The position numbers and the translations under genes are program-made. Of a DNA stretch of 64,000 nt, positions 22,124 through 33,700 are shown piece after piece. Numbering within the stretch: the first letter of the stretch is position 1; each line of letters begins with the position of its first letter. The DNA is from Mauremys mutica (lineage: Eukaryota > Chordata > Testudines > Geoemydidae). The notes under the pieces were generated by a model that did not search any database, was not told the DNA's origin, and was given only the letters and a program-made list of their open reading frames with translations. The DNA is taken from assembly GCF_020497125.1 (NCBI RefSeq), contig NC_059075.1, positions 34,570,003-34,634,002 of the forward strand, written 5' to 3'.

Positions 22124-25001
22124 CCAGGATGTCCCCACACATTGGACACAGAGTGCTTCTCGGTCTTCCACATCCTGCTGATGGCATACTGCTAGTAAAG
22201 GTGTGTTGCAGAGGAGTCACAAATCCTCGCTTTTCTGAAAGGGCACAGGTCATTTTTCTATAAGGTCAGGATAATTGCAGCAGCTCTGTCACAAAAAGCA
22301 AGAAAAGAAGGAGTTGCACTCTGATTACAACACTTCCATCTCTATACTAAGCACGTCCTCTTTATCAGAAGCTATACAGAAGTATAGGCCCCAATACTGC
22401 AAAGACTTCTGCAGTCGCTTAAATATAAACATGTGAGCAGTCCCCCTGAACTCAATGAGATCACTCCTTTGCTTTGAACTACGCACACACAAATTCCTTT
22501 CAGAAAAAAGGCCATAAAGTAAAGCACTGTGTTTTATACCCCATGGAGATTATTAAAATCAAAGAAAATATTTTTAAGGTAAACAGTGGTTTAGATTTCA
22601 CTTATTACAATAAAATCTCAAGATGCTTATTAAACCACTTCCCTCAGTGTTAAATAAATTGACAATTACATTTTATTCATTTCAATAACATGCTAGAAGC
22701 CATTTCATAGTCTTGGAAAGCACATTAAGTGGAGGAATTCATCTAGATGCGCAATTCATAACATCGAAAACAAAATACATTATGAACCACCCAGAACCAC
22801 TGAATAGAAGTTACAGTCTCAGTGGGTGTATTATCCTTGGAATTCTGACTTTGAAGTATATTTCAATGCCTGAGTTGTCATGATATTTCTGATGAAAAAT
22901 ATTTTAAAGTTTCTATTAAGAATTGTACTATTTTTAGTTCCAAACACTTCAAAAAGATAGAACAGTCAAATGTCCTTTTCATTAATCAATTTTTATAAGA
23001 TAAATTAGGTAAAAGAATGGTTAGAAAAAGACCTCTTTAAGTACCAGAGTTATCGGCTCACTAGAAAAAAGTAATTTCCTTCTCTGGGGATAAATCTGCA
23101 GATTTTGACTTTGCAAATGGGCAATCTGGGCAAAGTTCTTCCCTCAGTTACACTACTGTAAATCCGAATCACTCTGGGTTGTAAACATTCGCACTGCCTC
23201 GGCTGTACCTGATCTGTGCATAAATAGAGGACTTCTGGCTCCAGGGCTTCTAGTCTGGCACTATGGACAGTCATGAAATTCACTTACATAAAAAAAGAGA
23301 GATTCTATCAATGTGAATTATTTTAAATTGAATGTTTTTTTTTAAAATTGGGTTCTGACTGAGCACCCTTTAAATAGTAAGTCCTGCTATTTTTAGAAGC
23401 ATCTCCCATGTCCAAATGTTTGAAAGTATTTTTCCGTTCCCCTGCTGATGTTCAGAAAGGTCTCTTGGGTGGGTTCAGGAGCAACACCATCTCACATACT
23501 TAGTCCCTTCTTTTCTTTCTGTGCATGCTCTTGCATCCTGGTTCTTCAGTTTCAGCTTCTTGCAGGGCTTTGGGAAGAGCAGTGCATGAATGTGATGTCA
23601 TATTGCTATTGCATGAGAAAGGAGGTGCACCTGGCCATCAATAACCTGATGATATACAAAGTGCTGACCAATGTACAATGCAATTAGACACGAGTAGAGA
23701 AAAAAATGGGCCAGTTGCTGAAAATACACTGATTTACACCAACTGATGTGGGCCAATTTTTGCTCTCAATAATCTATCAGTTAAAGTCATATTTGAGGTA
23801 CCATGTAATATTAGTAGGTAAAATCATCCCAGGTAGAAATGAGATTTTCAAGTAGTCTTCCTTTTAAATTTTATTTTCATATATAGCTCATAATGAGTTT
23901 TGAAAGCAAACTTCGCACGATGATAGGTTATTTCACAGTGATTATAGGGCTATTCATAATATTTCAAAAATAAGAGCAAAATACAGCGTAGGAGCTATAA
24001 TTATAATTATGTTATACTCAGCGTTAAGTAATACAGAAAGATTTACATACAGATTGCAGTAGAAAATGGTTACTAGTATATGAATGCTTTATAAGGTTTA
24101 TACAATATTGCCATCTATGCTCTTGCTATGTGTGATTATTTAAAGAAGGAAGATATATATTTTTAGCAATTGTCATATAATGTGATTGAAGAAAAGCATG
24201 TGTTATAGAAGAAGCAAACAGTATTTTGTGGTGGCAAAAGTATATGAGGAAAGATGAACTGATCATTGTACTTTTCTCCAAAGGGACTAGGTTATTATGA
24301 TCATTTGATGGAGAAACTAGACCATGACTGGCTAAGCTAAGGAACTGTGGCTTACTTATTAGTGAGATCTGATGGAGATTTTCTAAAAACTTCCTGAAGC
24401 ATATATTTCTGTGAACTTGCAGAAGTCTAAATGAAGCAAATTTTTCTCCAATGAGTATAAATATGAAATGTCTATTAAAATAATTGGGGCAGAGAATTTA
24501 ATCTAAAAATCCTTTATTAATCTATCTTGATCTCAGAATAAAGCGAGTTGTTTGATTATATCCTTGTCCATGGGAGCTTTTCCATTTAATTAAATGGCAG
24601 CAATATCAGACCCCTCTTTTTGTAAATATGGCCATCTGGAGCACTTCCTAAAAGTCCTGATATTGCAGCAGTGGTGTGTGGAGTAATGGTGGGGTATTAA
24701 ATACATTTAATTTCTTGGTCATTTCAATTTGTGTATGTCTTTTAAAAATAACCAAGCAAAATCAATGCAAAAAAAATAGTGTGTCAGGCACTGGAAATAT
24801 GAAAGGATAGTTTATATGTTTAAAAAATTTACATTCAAAAAGAGAAAACTATTTTATTCACTGCAAAAGATGGAAGAGTACATTATTGTAAAACCAAGTG
24901 CTTTTCTATTGTGTAGAATTTAACCATTCCATTGCATCAGATCATATGATATTTCTCCTCATCAGTCATCAGTAAGGCTGCTAAGTCCCAAAAGTGCACA
25001 T
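22124..25001. other. AT-rich stretch without recognised gene
   Basis: A diverged foldback repeat lies at about 22385-22500 (GGCCCCAATACTGCAAAGACTT, CATGTGAGCAGTCC). From about 22550 to 24950 the sequence is AT-rich and nearly free of recognisable transposons. The part around 24520-24760 is the best candidate for unique, possibly conserved, sequence. No exons are evident. Confidence 0.5.
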
Positions 25002-25009
25002 GCTCAGGG

Positions 25010-25295
25010 CACGGGCAGCTCTATGTTTTTTGCTGCCCCAAGCATGGCAGTCAGACAGCCTTCGGCGGCACGCCTGCAGGCAGTCCACTGGACACGCGGA
25101 TTCAGCGCCATTTCTGCGGGTTATCTGCCGGTCCTGCGCCTTTGGTGTACCCGCTGCTGCGGGACCGGCGGACCTCCTGCAGGCATGCCACCGAAGCCTG
25201 CCTGACTGCCACCCTCATGGCAACCGGCATGCTGCCCCCCGCGGCTTGCCACCCCAAGCACATGCTTGCTGCGCTGGTGACTGGAGCTGCCCCTG
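25010..25295. mobile_element. GC-rich MITE, hAT-like
   Basis: A GC-rich island (CGGCGGCACGCCTGCAGGC and similar) sits inside AT-rich DNA. Its ends, CACGGGCAGCTC and GAGCTGCCCCTG, are inverted repeats. An 8-bp direct repeat GCTCAGGG flanks them at 25002-25009 and 25296-25303. The interior is partly self-complementary (GGTCCTGC and GGACCTCCTGCAGG words, TGCTGCCCC on both sides) and has no transposase. The open frames that run through it are by-products of its base composition. Confidence 0.8.
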
Positions 25296-25303
25296 GCTCA
25301 GGG

Positions 25304-26589
25304 GGAGAAACTTAGGTGCCCAGGGAACTTTTACAGTGGAAATTTAGGTGCTGAGAGAGTTTAGGTGCTTACAAGGTTAGGTGGCAGTTGGGGTGGGGAG
25401 AGGGGCAAGAACAGTGTTTCTGGACTGCAGAGGTTCTTAAAACAATAGATGCTAGAACTAGGGGTGCTGGGGGTCTGACAGCATCCCTTGGCTTGAAGCG
25501 GTTGCCATCATATTCAAGATTTGCAGTTTGGTTCAATGGCTCTCAGTACCCCCACTATACAAATTGTTCCAGCACCCCTGCCTAACACTGCATCTTAGGT
25601 GCCTTTATGGATCTGGCCTAAGGCACTTCTGAAAAATTTATCTTGCATCTTTATTCCAGAATTAGATCAAGCAGTTTGTCACAGCAGTCGTTCAGTACCC
25701 ATTCCTGCCTGCCCACTTTGTTTAATAAGAGAGCTACCCCTCTCAAGTGCTGACATCTCATTGCCAAGGATGCTTCTCCTTTTTACCTCCTGCATCCCAT
25801 CATTAAGTACACATACACTCTATTGACTGATGCAACAGCTTGTCCAGCTGAGAGGTTGAACACTCTTTTCTCTCCTTCTTCAGTCTTTGTTTCTGTTCCT
25901 TCAAAGTAATGTAGTATGTCCTGTTCCCCCTAGACAGTTATAAAAGACCCTCAAAAGGTGGGGGATGGGAGGAATCAGAAATAGGTACCATAGATTTCCT
26001 GGACAGAAATACAGTGAAGCTCTTGAGAATGTATTAGGGCATTACTTTAGCTCATGAATAAAGACAGTGACTGCTGAGTGAACAGTGATAATGACAGTGT
26101 ACCAATGAGTCTGAAGTCTCTCACTAGGATTCACTGAAAGCCTTTAATATTCTCCCAGCTTGTAGCAAATCCCTTCATTATTTGCAGTAGTAAATGAGCG
26201 CTAAGTGCACTCATCTAAAGATCTGTCTATCTAAAAATAATATTTTTTAGTAAAGCTACTTAGAGAATAAAAAGGAAGTGGAAAAATACCCACCTGCTTT
26301 GACACAAAGTGATTTTACTCTATAATATGCTTTACAGAATGCTAGCGTGGGTGGTATTTTTTTTAACATAACTAAACAGTGTTATAAGGTATCTAGCTGC
26401 CGTTGAACAGTATCAGTGAAAGAAAACTGGAACTACTACTGTAATAGACAACAGAAATATTAGAAGATGCCAGTCAAACAGGAGACCACTGTGCATAGCA
26501 ACTCTGTCTCTAGAGACCAATCTCTGGACATGAATGACAGCTATTCATTAGAAGAGGAAACTGGAGATGCCCTTTAAGGAAGTAAATAT
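25304..26589. other. Unassigned stretch
   Basis: No exon or RNA gene is recognised. The first 100 bases hold near-repeats of TTAGGTGC (about 25312-25385). The rest is of mixed composition. Confidence 0.45.
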
Positions 26590-26822
26590 ATTATTTTTGT
26601 TAATACCTAGCTCTTATATAGCATTTTTCACCAGTAGATCTCAAAACACTTTATGAAGAAGGTCAGTTTCATTGTCCCTAGTCTGCATATGGGGAAACTG
26701 AGACACAGAGGTGACGTGATTTACCAAGGTCATCCAGCAGGCCAGTGCCAAAGCCAGAAATATAACCCTGGTCTCCAGAGTATAACCCTGGTCTATCCAG
26801 CAAGCAACACTGCCTCTCATAT
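26590..26822 (-). repeat. MIR-type SINE, near full length
   Basis: In order on the plus strand are CTAGCTCTTATATAGC, CAGTAGATCTCAAAACACTTT, TATGGGGAAACTGAGACACAGAGG, ACCAAGGTCATCCAGCAGGCCAGTG and a head ending in GCAACACTGCCTCTC. This is a MIR/CORE SINE in antisense with both tRNA-derived head and tail. A 20-bp stretch beginning TATAACCCTGGTCT is tandemly repeated at about 26761-26800, a local duplication after insertion. Confidence 0.8.
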
Positions 26823-28289
26823 GCATGCCTTGTAGTAGCATTGCATAGTTTGTAACTGATGCGAGCATAGTTGCAACAGTAAAGCCCCTCCACAAGTCAA
26901 CTCTTCAGCATCCTTGCTGGAAAATAATGACTACAAAGAGGAAATGTGAGGACAGTCTTTTGTCTTCACAGGCAGGCTGCTTGTGCTCAGGAAGCCGGAG
27001 AAAGGACGGCACTGCATGATTACCTTGCATCTTGAGAAAGATTGTTTTTTTAGTCCAGATTTGAGAAAAATGGTACAAAGTTTTATTCTCCCTGGAAAGA
27101 AAGAGACTGTGGTGTCATGTGAATATTTGCTGATCACCAGTTTCCTGCTTGCTTTTGACAGTGAAACAATATATATATTTCCTTCTTCACACTTGCTCAA
27201 ATTCTTCAGCTCCCGCCATGCACAATTCAGAAACATGCAGCTAAAAGGATTGTCAGGAGGCTACCTCAGAACTGGCAAGTGACATTGACCCCGGACGTAA
27301 TTATCAACATAACTATTATGGAACCTTCTGCTAGCCATGGTAGAAGTGCGGTCTAGTGGTTTAAGCCAGGAAACAAAGTTCTCGTTCTCAGCTCCTTCAG
27401 TGATTGACTGTAAGACTTCTGTCTTTACATCACTTGTCCCATCTCTAAAGTAGGCCTTATTATTTGTATTGGCGTAACATCCCAGTAATGGATCAGACGT
27501 CCATTGTGGTAGGTGCTGTACAAACACTCAGCAATCCGGTCCTAGCACATCGGGCTGCTCTGAGGCAAACTTCTTCTCACAGTGGGATCGACAATGTATA
27601 CCTGAGTGCAGAACGTGACTCAGTATTTATGCTGTGAGGTCTTTGGAAACAAAAGTGCAAAATATTATTAGATGAGGAGAAATAGTAAAGGTTTTAGAGG
27701 GATCGGGTGGGATTATTAACACAAGCTGCTGTTTTCAATTTAATAGGATGGAAATGTTTAGGGTTTTTTTTTAATGAGACATGTGACTGTACTTGCACTT
27801 ATGACAAAGTGCCCTGAGCTATCAGAAAGCCAGAAAGTTGGACTGTAGCTGGCAGTCTTTCTTAAATATGACAATTTCCAAGTACTTAAAGTTACAAGTG
27901 AGCAGAGTGTATTACAGAGACTGCACACTATTTTATACATATATTTGTGTCCTCCAGACAGCACTTAAGCTTGTTGAAGTACTATGGACTCAGGCATCTT
28001 CTTAAAGTTAAGCATGTGCCTTCCTGAATTGGGGCCTAGAACAGTGAGGGATTAATGTCATTTATTAATAGCAGTAACCACAGATAGTTAGAGTGAGGGC
28101 AAATGTACAGGATTCCTATCTGTACTCTGACAATTCCAGTTGTAGTATCCCTGAAATTTTCACTCTCTCTCTCTTGCAGTACATAATCCACTGCAGTTAG
28201 TAGTATTTTAGCAAATCCACATTTTTGGGTTCCTTCACAGAACTTTGCTACTCTCTCTCGGAATCTACTTCTAAAGATGGTAGGAATGG
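26823..28289. other. Unassigned stretch with SINE scraps
   Basis: Apart from the MIR tail at 27445 and a weak foldback-repeat fragment at about 27985-28035 (CATCTTCTTAAAGTTAAGCATGTGCCTTCC), nothing is identifiable. Open frames near 100 residues overlap each other on both strands at 26931-27282, which argues for chance. Confidence 0.45.
27445..27560 (-). repeat. MIR-type SINE tail fragment
   Basis: TTATTATTTGTATTGGCGTAACATCCCAG, then CATTGTGGTAGGTGCTGTACAAACACTCAG, is the reverse-complemented tail of the SINE seen in full at 44205-44545. Confidence 0.65.
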
Positions 28290-28710
28290 GCATTTCCATT
28301 TCTTGGGAAACTCAGACATTTCAAAAAATAAAATAATGTTCTGAATCAGCATGACAAAAATTGAAATTTTGATATTTCCTGCAAAACAAAATTTTAGATT
28401 TTTTTGTTTGCTTTGGGTCCATTGAAAATTTCTCATTTCAGTTTAGACTTTTCTCTTTAAAATATTTTATATATATATAAAGTGTCAAAATAAAATGCTG
28501 TTTTGAAATAAAACATCAAAACATTCCATTCTGAAAACTATCAAAATGAAACGTTTGGACATGATCAAAATGCTTCATTATGATTGTCTTTCAGAACTAA
28601 TTGAATCAAAATCTTCATGTTCCCAATGAAAGTTTCATTTTGATGAAATGGCAATTCCTGACAGAAAAACATTCTGTCAGAAAGTTTTTGATCAGTTCAA
28701 CCTGCCATCT
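28290..28710. repeat. AT-rich foldback repeat
   Basis: The block is built from complementary words such as TTTCATTTTGATGAAATGG, CAAAATGAAACG, CATTCTGTCAGAAAG and TTTTGAAATAAAACATC, so much of it can fold back on itself. The last part, TCAGAAAGTTTTTGATCAG, looks like a terminus. It is probably an old non-autonomous DNA transposon related to the block at 60540-60860. No clean target duplication was found. A TATATATATATAA run lies inside it at about 28470. Confidence 0.45.
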
Positions 28711-28799
28711 GCCTGGCTTTTCCTCAGAACTAAGATATTCCTAGTTATGTGCATTTTGTGTGTGGAAAAATATGAACTATGAAATATGAAAATCATTTT

Positions 28800-28870
28800 C
28801 ATTTCTGATCTAATGCCAGGACTTGAACCCAGGTGAAAGGCTGGAGCACTAATGCAGTGTGCCATCTGGA
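28800..28870 (-). repeat. MIR-type SINE head fragment
   Basis: GCCAGGACTTGAACCCAGGTGAAAGGCTGGAGCACTAATGCAGTGTGCCATCTGG is the reverse complement of a tRNA-derived SINE head, including the B-box-like GGACTTGAACCC. It is too diverged and short to be a functional tRNA gene. Confidence 0.55.
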
Positions 28871-30814
28871 CCCCACCTGCACATAGCTAATGAAAATACC
28901 TCCTTAGTCAATTACGCCTATGTTAAGAAAGGCCTTAGGTCAACAGTTTCCATTACCATTAATTTTTTTCAGCCTAACAAATTTATTTTTGCTTGAGAAG
29001 CATCTCCAGCTAACATGACTTGCCCCCTCTTTGACCCCATTAGCATGGCTGGGGTTACGTTAGGTGTAAATCAGAGAATATGGTGAAAGATTTCAAAACC
29101 TCTGAATTTATTGAATATTTTGACCAATTGTGAATCATTGGAAAGATGGATTTTCCTCTCTTTCATGTTTTTTTTTAAATCAAGGATCTTAAATGTACAC
29201 AGTGTTAACTGAAACTTTATATGAATGAATGGTTGGCCAATAAAGTGTTGATTCAATAGCGACAAACAGAAAACCAGATGTTGTTCACCTCATCAATGGC
29301 TTCAGTCAGGACTCATATGGAAATCAGTGTTTTTAATACCCCAAAGAGTCAAATGTGAAAACTTGTAGGAAAATATTTGACATTTGATCTTTTCTCATAA
29401 TTTACATCTAGGAAAAACTATCTCCTTTCCTCAATAAAAGATCCAGAGGAGATCCATATTTTATTGTAGCAGATCCTAATGCCTCTGTTTAAACAAACCT
29501 TACATTTAGAGTGCTGCTTCTTCCTGGAGTTTACTATAATTCTAAGTAGTCTCAGCTACTTCCTATTAAGATTAGTGAGGTATCAAAGATTGAACGCAGT
29601 ATATGGTATTCATCTACTAGTGAATGTGAATATTCCTACTAGAAAATGCCATGAATTGATAATTATTAAAAAAGATGTATTAAATTAATCACTACTTTAC
29701 ACAAGTAATTCTTCACATGGAAAAATATATATAGTTTAATTTATGTACTTAAAACATAAAATTTTGCAAAATATACAGCAATAAGGAGCTGAAGATCGAA
29801 AGACAGGTTCCCAGAAGGTAAGCAAAGAAGAATGGCACTCCTGTAAGCATTCAACCTTTGTTTTTGGCTTTAGAGTAACACATGTAGCTCAGAATATTAT
29901 ATAGGAAGATACAAACCAAATTCAGCCCATCCTTAATATTATATTAAAAGGATTCCCATCCCAGTCGTAGGCTGAATGTTGCTTGTAAGTAAAGCAAATC
30001 TAGGAAATGATGAAAAGCCAAGAAAATGAAATGACCTCCTTGTTTTTGCTGTAGCAGTTTTGAAAGTAAACTAATTATTTTGTAAAAATGAATGTGAACT
30101 TTGTAAAAGGATGATGAAACTCAAAATAAATTGTCCAAAAAATATATGCTGCAAAACTGTCAAAAATTGAGGATGCTTATGTGTACCCTGATTCAGCAAG
30201 GTTCAGTATTCAATACAGAAGTCCACTGAGGTAATTAGGATACTGACATGTTTGAGGTAGGTATGTGCTTAAGTACCTTGCTGAAGTAGGGCCAAGGTAA
30301 ACAGATATTTTTGGTTTTATGGCAAAAACTTCACCCACTCCATAAAATCAACTACTGCCTACCCTGATGATTTGATTGTGCACATGCTTACCAAAGCTGA
30401 AAGCACAACCAGAATTCAAATGTGGAGTTCCAGTATGACACCATCATTTTATTATTGATAATAAAGAACTGCATTTTGCTGTTCTTATTCACATTGAGTG
30501 GCGCCATACCACAGCAAGTAGACCCATTGAAATCAAAGTGATTGTTTGAGAAATAAGTATTCAATAGAAGTAAGTGTGGCAGAATCTGTCCCTTAGATAA
30601 TACATGCTGCTGTCTTTGGATTAAAGACAACAAGATCATCACTTCGAGCACTGTAAACAGCACAGATATTCTTTTGTCATTAGTATTTGCACTATGATGG
30701 GTATAGATAGGGAAGTGGGGATAAACCACAATATGCAATGGAAGAGAAACACTGCAATTGGGACAGTAGGTTTTTGTGGTCTATTTTAAACCATGAGCAT
30801 ATTGCTATTTTTTT
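28871..30814. other. AT-rich stretch without recognised gene
   Basis: No exons, RNA genes or well-preserved transposons are visible except the foldback repeat at 30188. The open frames are short and AT-driven. Confidence 0.5.
30188..30295. repeat. Degenerate foldback repeat
   Basis: CCTGATTCAGCAAGGTTCAGT near the left end and GTGCTTAAGTACCTTGCTGAAGTAGGGCC at the right end are rough inverted repeats (CAGCAAGGT against ACCTTGCTG). Similar words occur at 45955-46108 (CAGTTCAGCAAAGCACTTCAG ... GCTGAATTGGGGCC). The layout fits an ancient palindromic MITE common in reptile DNA. Confidence 0.45.
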
Positions 30815-31035
30815 TACATGGGGTGACTAAAACTGAACACAGTATTCCAATGAAGGAACCATCAATTAATATAATGATTTTATAATATTATCAGCAGTGT
30901 TTTCTTTCTCAGCTCAACATCGTTTTCTGTTTTGACAGTTATTGTCCTTGTGCAGATAGTTCAGCTGACCTGTTTGCGGTGATGCATAGATCTTTTTCTA
31001 TGATACATAAATGTGTATCAGCCATTCACATATAG
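30815..31035 (-). mobile_element. CR1/L3-like LINE fragment, antisense
   Basis: ACATGGGGTGACTAAAACTGAACACAGTATTCCAATGAAGG is the antisense of the ORF2 region after the reverse transcriptase core. The parallel stretch at 38610-38650 reads GTGGGGCCCAAAACTGGACACAGTACTCCAGATGAGG. The downstream part (CAGCTGACCTGTTTGCGGTGATGCATAGATC) continues the alignment loosely. It is an old insertion from a different CR1 lineage. Confidence 0.6.
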
Positions 31036-32340
31036 AGAAGGGCATATTACAGGTGTAAATGGGCTTGACTAGAAAGCTAATATTTTATTCTGAATAGCAT
31101 GGATAAGCTAAAATGTTGATCAAATGGTTCGATAAGACCCTCCCATATCTGTGCCATGATAAGGTTACTGCAAGCCTTAATTATCATGTGTAAAGCACTT
31201 TGACATTCTCAAATGGAAAAGTTAGAAAACTTCAATATCTGGTTGCTTATGATCATTGTTTATTATGCTCACAGTTTCAGAAGATGCATGGTGTTTTATA
31301 TGTAAATGGAAAGATGCTCAGAGGGGTATGTGTTATAAAGTTGGGCAAGACACCAAACAGAACAAAAGACATGGAATGTGTGGGAAGGACAATGGTTAGA
31401 AACAGGAAGAAGATACTAGTTGAAGATGGAATTTTCCCATGAAGATCATAAGCTAAATGTTTGACTTTTTTGAAGATTTCTTGTCTGGTTTTGTTTACTG
31501 TAGTGACATTTATATGTATATTTTTAATAAAGGAGCAAAATAATGTCAAGTGGTGGAATTAGAGTTGATAGGCTTTGCAGAAATGGTTATTGTTAAGTAA
31601 AAAATTGAATGAGGATATGGTAGACTTAAACATATCCAGACTTTTGAGGTCTTCTTCATTGTTGTCCCATGTCCATATCATCAGCCATGATGTCCACATG
31701 GGCTGAAAACACTTTTATTTTAATAACTCTGATTTTTGTAACAGAATAGATCTAATGACTGAAATAGAGAATTTGGCAGATAGGAGGAAGTATACAATGC
31801 CTGAACTGCCTGCAGGTTTGAGGTTTGGAGATCACTGCATCTCCATGGGTGGTTTAGCACATCTGGATTATTATAGTCTATAGAGACTCCCAATTCTTTT
31901 CTCCCAGATTCTTACATTACAAATATATTATTTCTAAGTCAGAATAAAATTCTCAGGCAGTTCAATTCCCATTTCATAAGATATTTTGGGAAAGTTGTTA
32001 AATTAACCAATAAAGGCAAAAACATTATATTCATCTCCAAGACAAAATGCTATCAAAAGCTCTGGGTTAAATCTATCCTGAGTATTTCTCCATAAACTTA
32101 AGTTAAATCACAGAGGGGATGAATGTAGGCCTGTTTTTAGAAAACATCCCTTCACAATGAATATGAGTAACTGAAAATGTTGGAAATGCAGACATTACAT
32201 TAGTGAAGATATAATTTTGCAGTGATAAAGCCATCTAATGATCAGAAAACCTACAAGATGTGAAAATTCAGCTTAGTGAGCTCATCTAGACTTTTCTTCA
32301 CCTCTTTGACTGATATGAATAAACATGTATAACACTGTGA
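31036..32340. other. AT-rich stretch without recognised gene
   Basis: Nothing is recognisable beyond a MIR-like tail word (TGTAAAGCACTTTGACATTCTC) at about 31190-31211. Confidence 0.5.
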
Positions 32341-32508
32341 AGGTGTCTGCTTCCCACAGGCACCACCCAGTGGTCAGACAAGGGAGTGGCAGGCACTCTT
32401 CTATCTTGGCATTCTCTATTCAAAGTCATTCCTGCCTTGCGGTGGTTTGTCACCTTCTGTGACTCAGCCCTCCAGGTGAGCTGCAAGTTGTGTTGGTGTA
32501 AAAATTAT

Positions 32509-32747
32509 GGGTACAGTGTAATAAAAAAGCTGTGGCATGGCCATCACTGGCCCAGGTCAGCTGACTCAGGTCTTGGTCTCTAAGACCCCACAATGTTGGT
32601 GGCTCTCAGAGCCAGGGCTCCAGCCTGAGCCTAAACATCTACACTGCAATTTTTAGACCTGAAGCCTAAGCCCCACAAACCTCAGTCAGATGACCCAGGT
32701 TCTGAGACTCAGTGACCCGGGTTTTTTATTGCAGTGTAGACATACCC
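32509..32747. mobile_element. Foldback MITE, GGGTATGTCTACACTGC family
   Basis: The right end reads TTTTTTATTGCAGTGTAGACATACCC and the left end GGGTACAGTGTAATAAAAAA, which pair as diverged inverted repeats. Inside, CCCAGGTCAGCTGACTCAGG and AGTCAGATGACCCAGG pair as well, as do GCCAGGGCTCCAGCCTGAGCC words. The whole ~240-bp unit can fold on itself. A second copy is at 59960-60217. It is non-coding. No confident target duplication was found, so the superfamily is open. Confidence 0.7.
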
Positions 32748-33045
32748 AAAGAGGTAGTACATAAAGAAACTGTGTCCATAAACAGTCCAACAAAGGCTAG
32801 TTCTACTGTCTGATAAAGGCCTGCAGGCCTCACCAGGCTGAAGTCCCAGAGTCAGGACTCTCCAGGATATGAGGTCTTCCTAGTCCTGAGCCTCTGGCAT
32901 CAGGAATAGGCTTTTTATCTCCAGCCCCATTAGGCTGTGGTATGGGACAGGCACACCCTTTCTCCACCAGGTTCTCATCCAAGGCTCAAAGCTAGGCAAC
33001 TAAGTCCTGCACCCTGGAGTCCTATGCAGCTGCCTCCCTAAATCA

Positions 33046-33330
33046 CAGAATCATAGAATATTAGGGTTGGAAGGGACCTCGGGAGGTCATCTAGTCCAAC
33101 CCTCTGCTCAAAGCAGGAGCAATTCCCAAATAAATCATACCAGCCAGAGCTTCCTCAAGCCTGACCTTAAAAATCTCTAAGGAAGGAGATTCCACTACCT
33201 CCTTAGGTAACCTGTTCCAGTGCTTCACCACCCTTGTAGTGAAAAAGTTTTTCCTAATATCCAACCTAGACCTCCCCCACTGCAACTTTAGACCATTACT
33301 GCTTGTTCTGTCACTTCATACCAGCTTCCC
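33046..33330 (-). mobile_element. CR1 LINE, 5'-truncated copy, antisense
   Basis: The plus strand begins CACAGAATCATAGAATATTAGGG, the reverse-complemented terminal repeat, and then follows the 3' part of the copy at 38147 closely. The minus-strand translation still reads [20 protein letters not shown] and [20 protein letters not shown], the C-terminal ORF2 blocks. It ends at about 33330 in a CTTGTTCTGTCACTTCATACCAG stretch. Similarity to the 38-kb element is high, so it is one of the younger CR1 copies here. Confidence 0.9.
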
Positions 33331-33700
33331 CACACAAGAGGGAACAATAAAGTTATGAAAACAAAATAAATAAAAAAATAAGTCTCCAACCTTGCAAATG
33401 TCCAGAATCCTTTTCCCTCAGCAGGTCTGGTGGACCATCAATAGTCATGGGCCCCAGCAGCTGGGACTTTCATACTGCTCCTTTTGCAGAGCTTCAGCAT
33501 TTAAGTCTACTCACCACTACTAGCTGCCTGCAAGTGAGCTACTCTGCTCCACATTTCAGCTTCTCCTCCCATCTGTGCATGCATTGCAGGTGTGCCTGGG
33601 CACAGAATGGCTACTTAATCCTTTCCTCTCCAGTGTGGGGTTTGTACATCCCATTACAAACATACATACATATTCTGAGGGCTGTTCTGGCATAATATCT

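Larger units (their letters stand above)
32345..33700 (-). mobile_element. Possible LTR-type repeat split by later insertions
   Basis: Three GC-richer pieces (about 32345-32505, 32750-33045 and 33335-33700) share a composition unlike the AT-rich flanks. They are separated by two clearly younger insertions, a foldback MITE and a CR1 end. The pieces (for example CACCACCCAGTGGTCAGAC, then GTGACTCAGCCCTCCAGGTGAGC) look like one older repeat. The strand and class are guesses, and no ends or coding domains are visible. Confidence 0.3.

Noticed and set aside
28800..28870. A tRNA gene suggested by a B-box-like word
   Set aside because: It is the head of an old MIR-type SINE in antisense. It cannot form a cloverleaf and lacks a proper A box.
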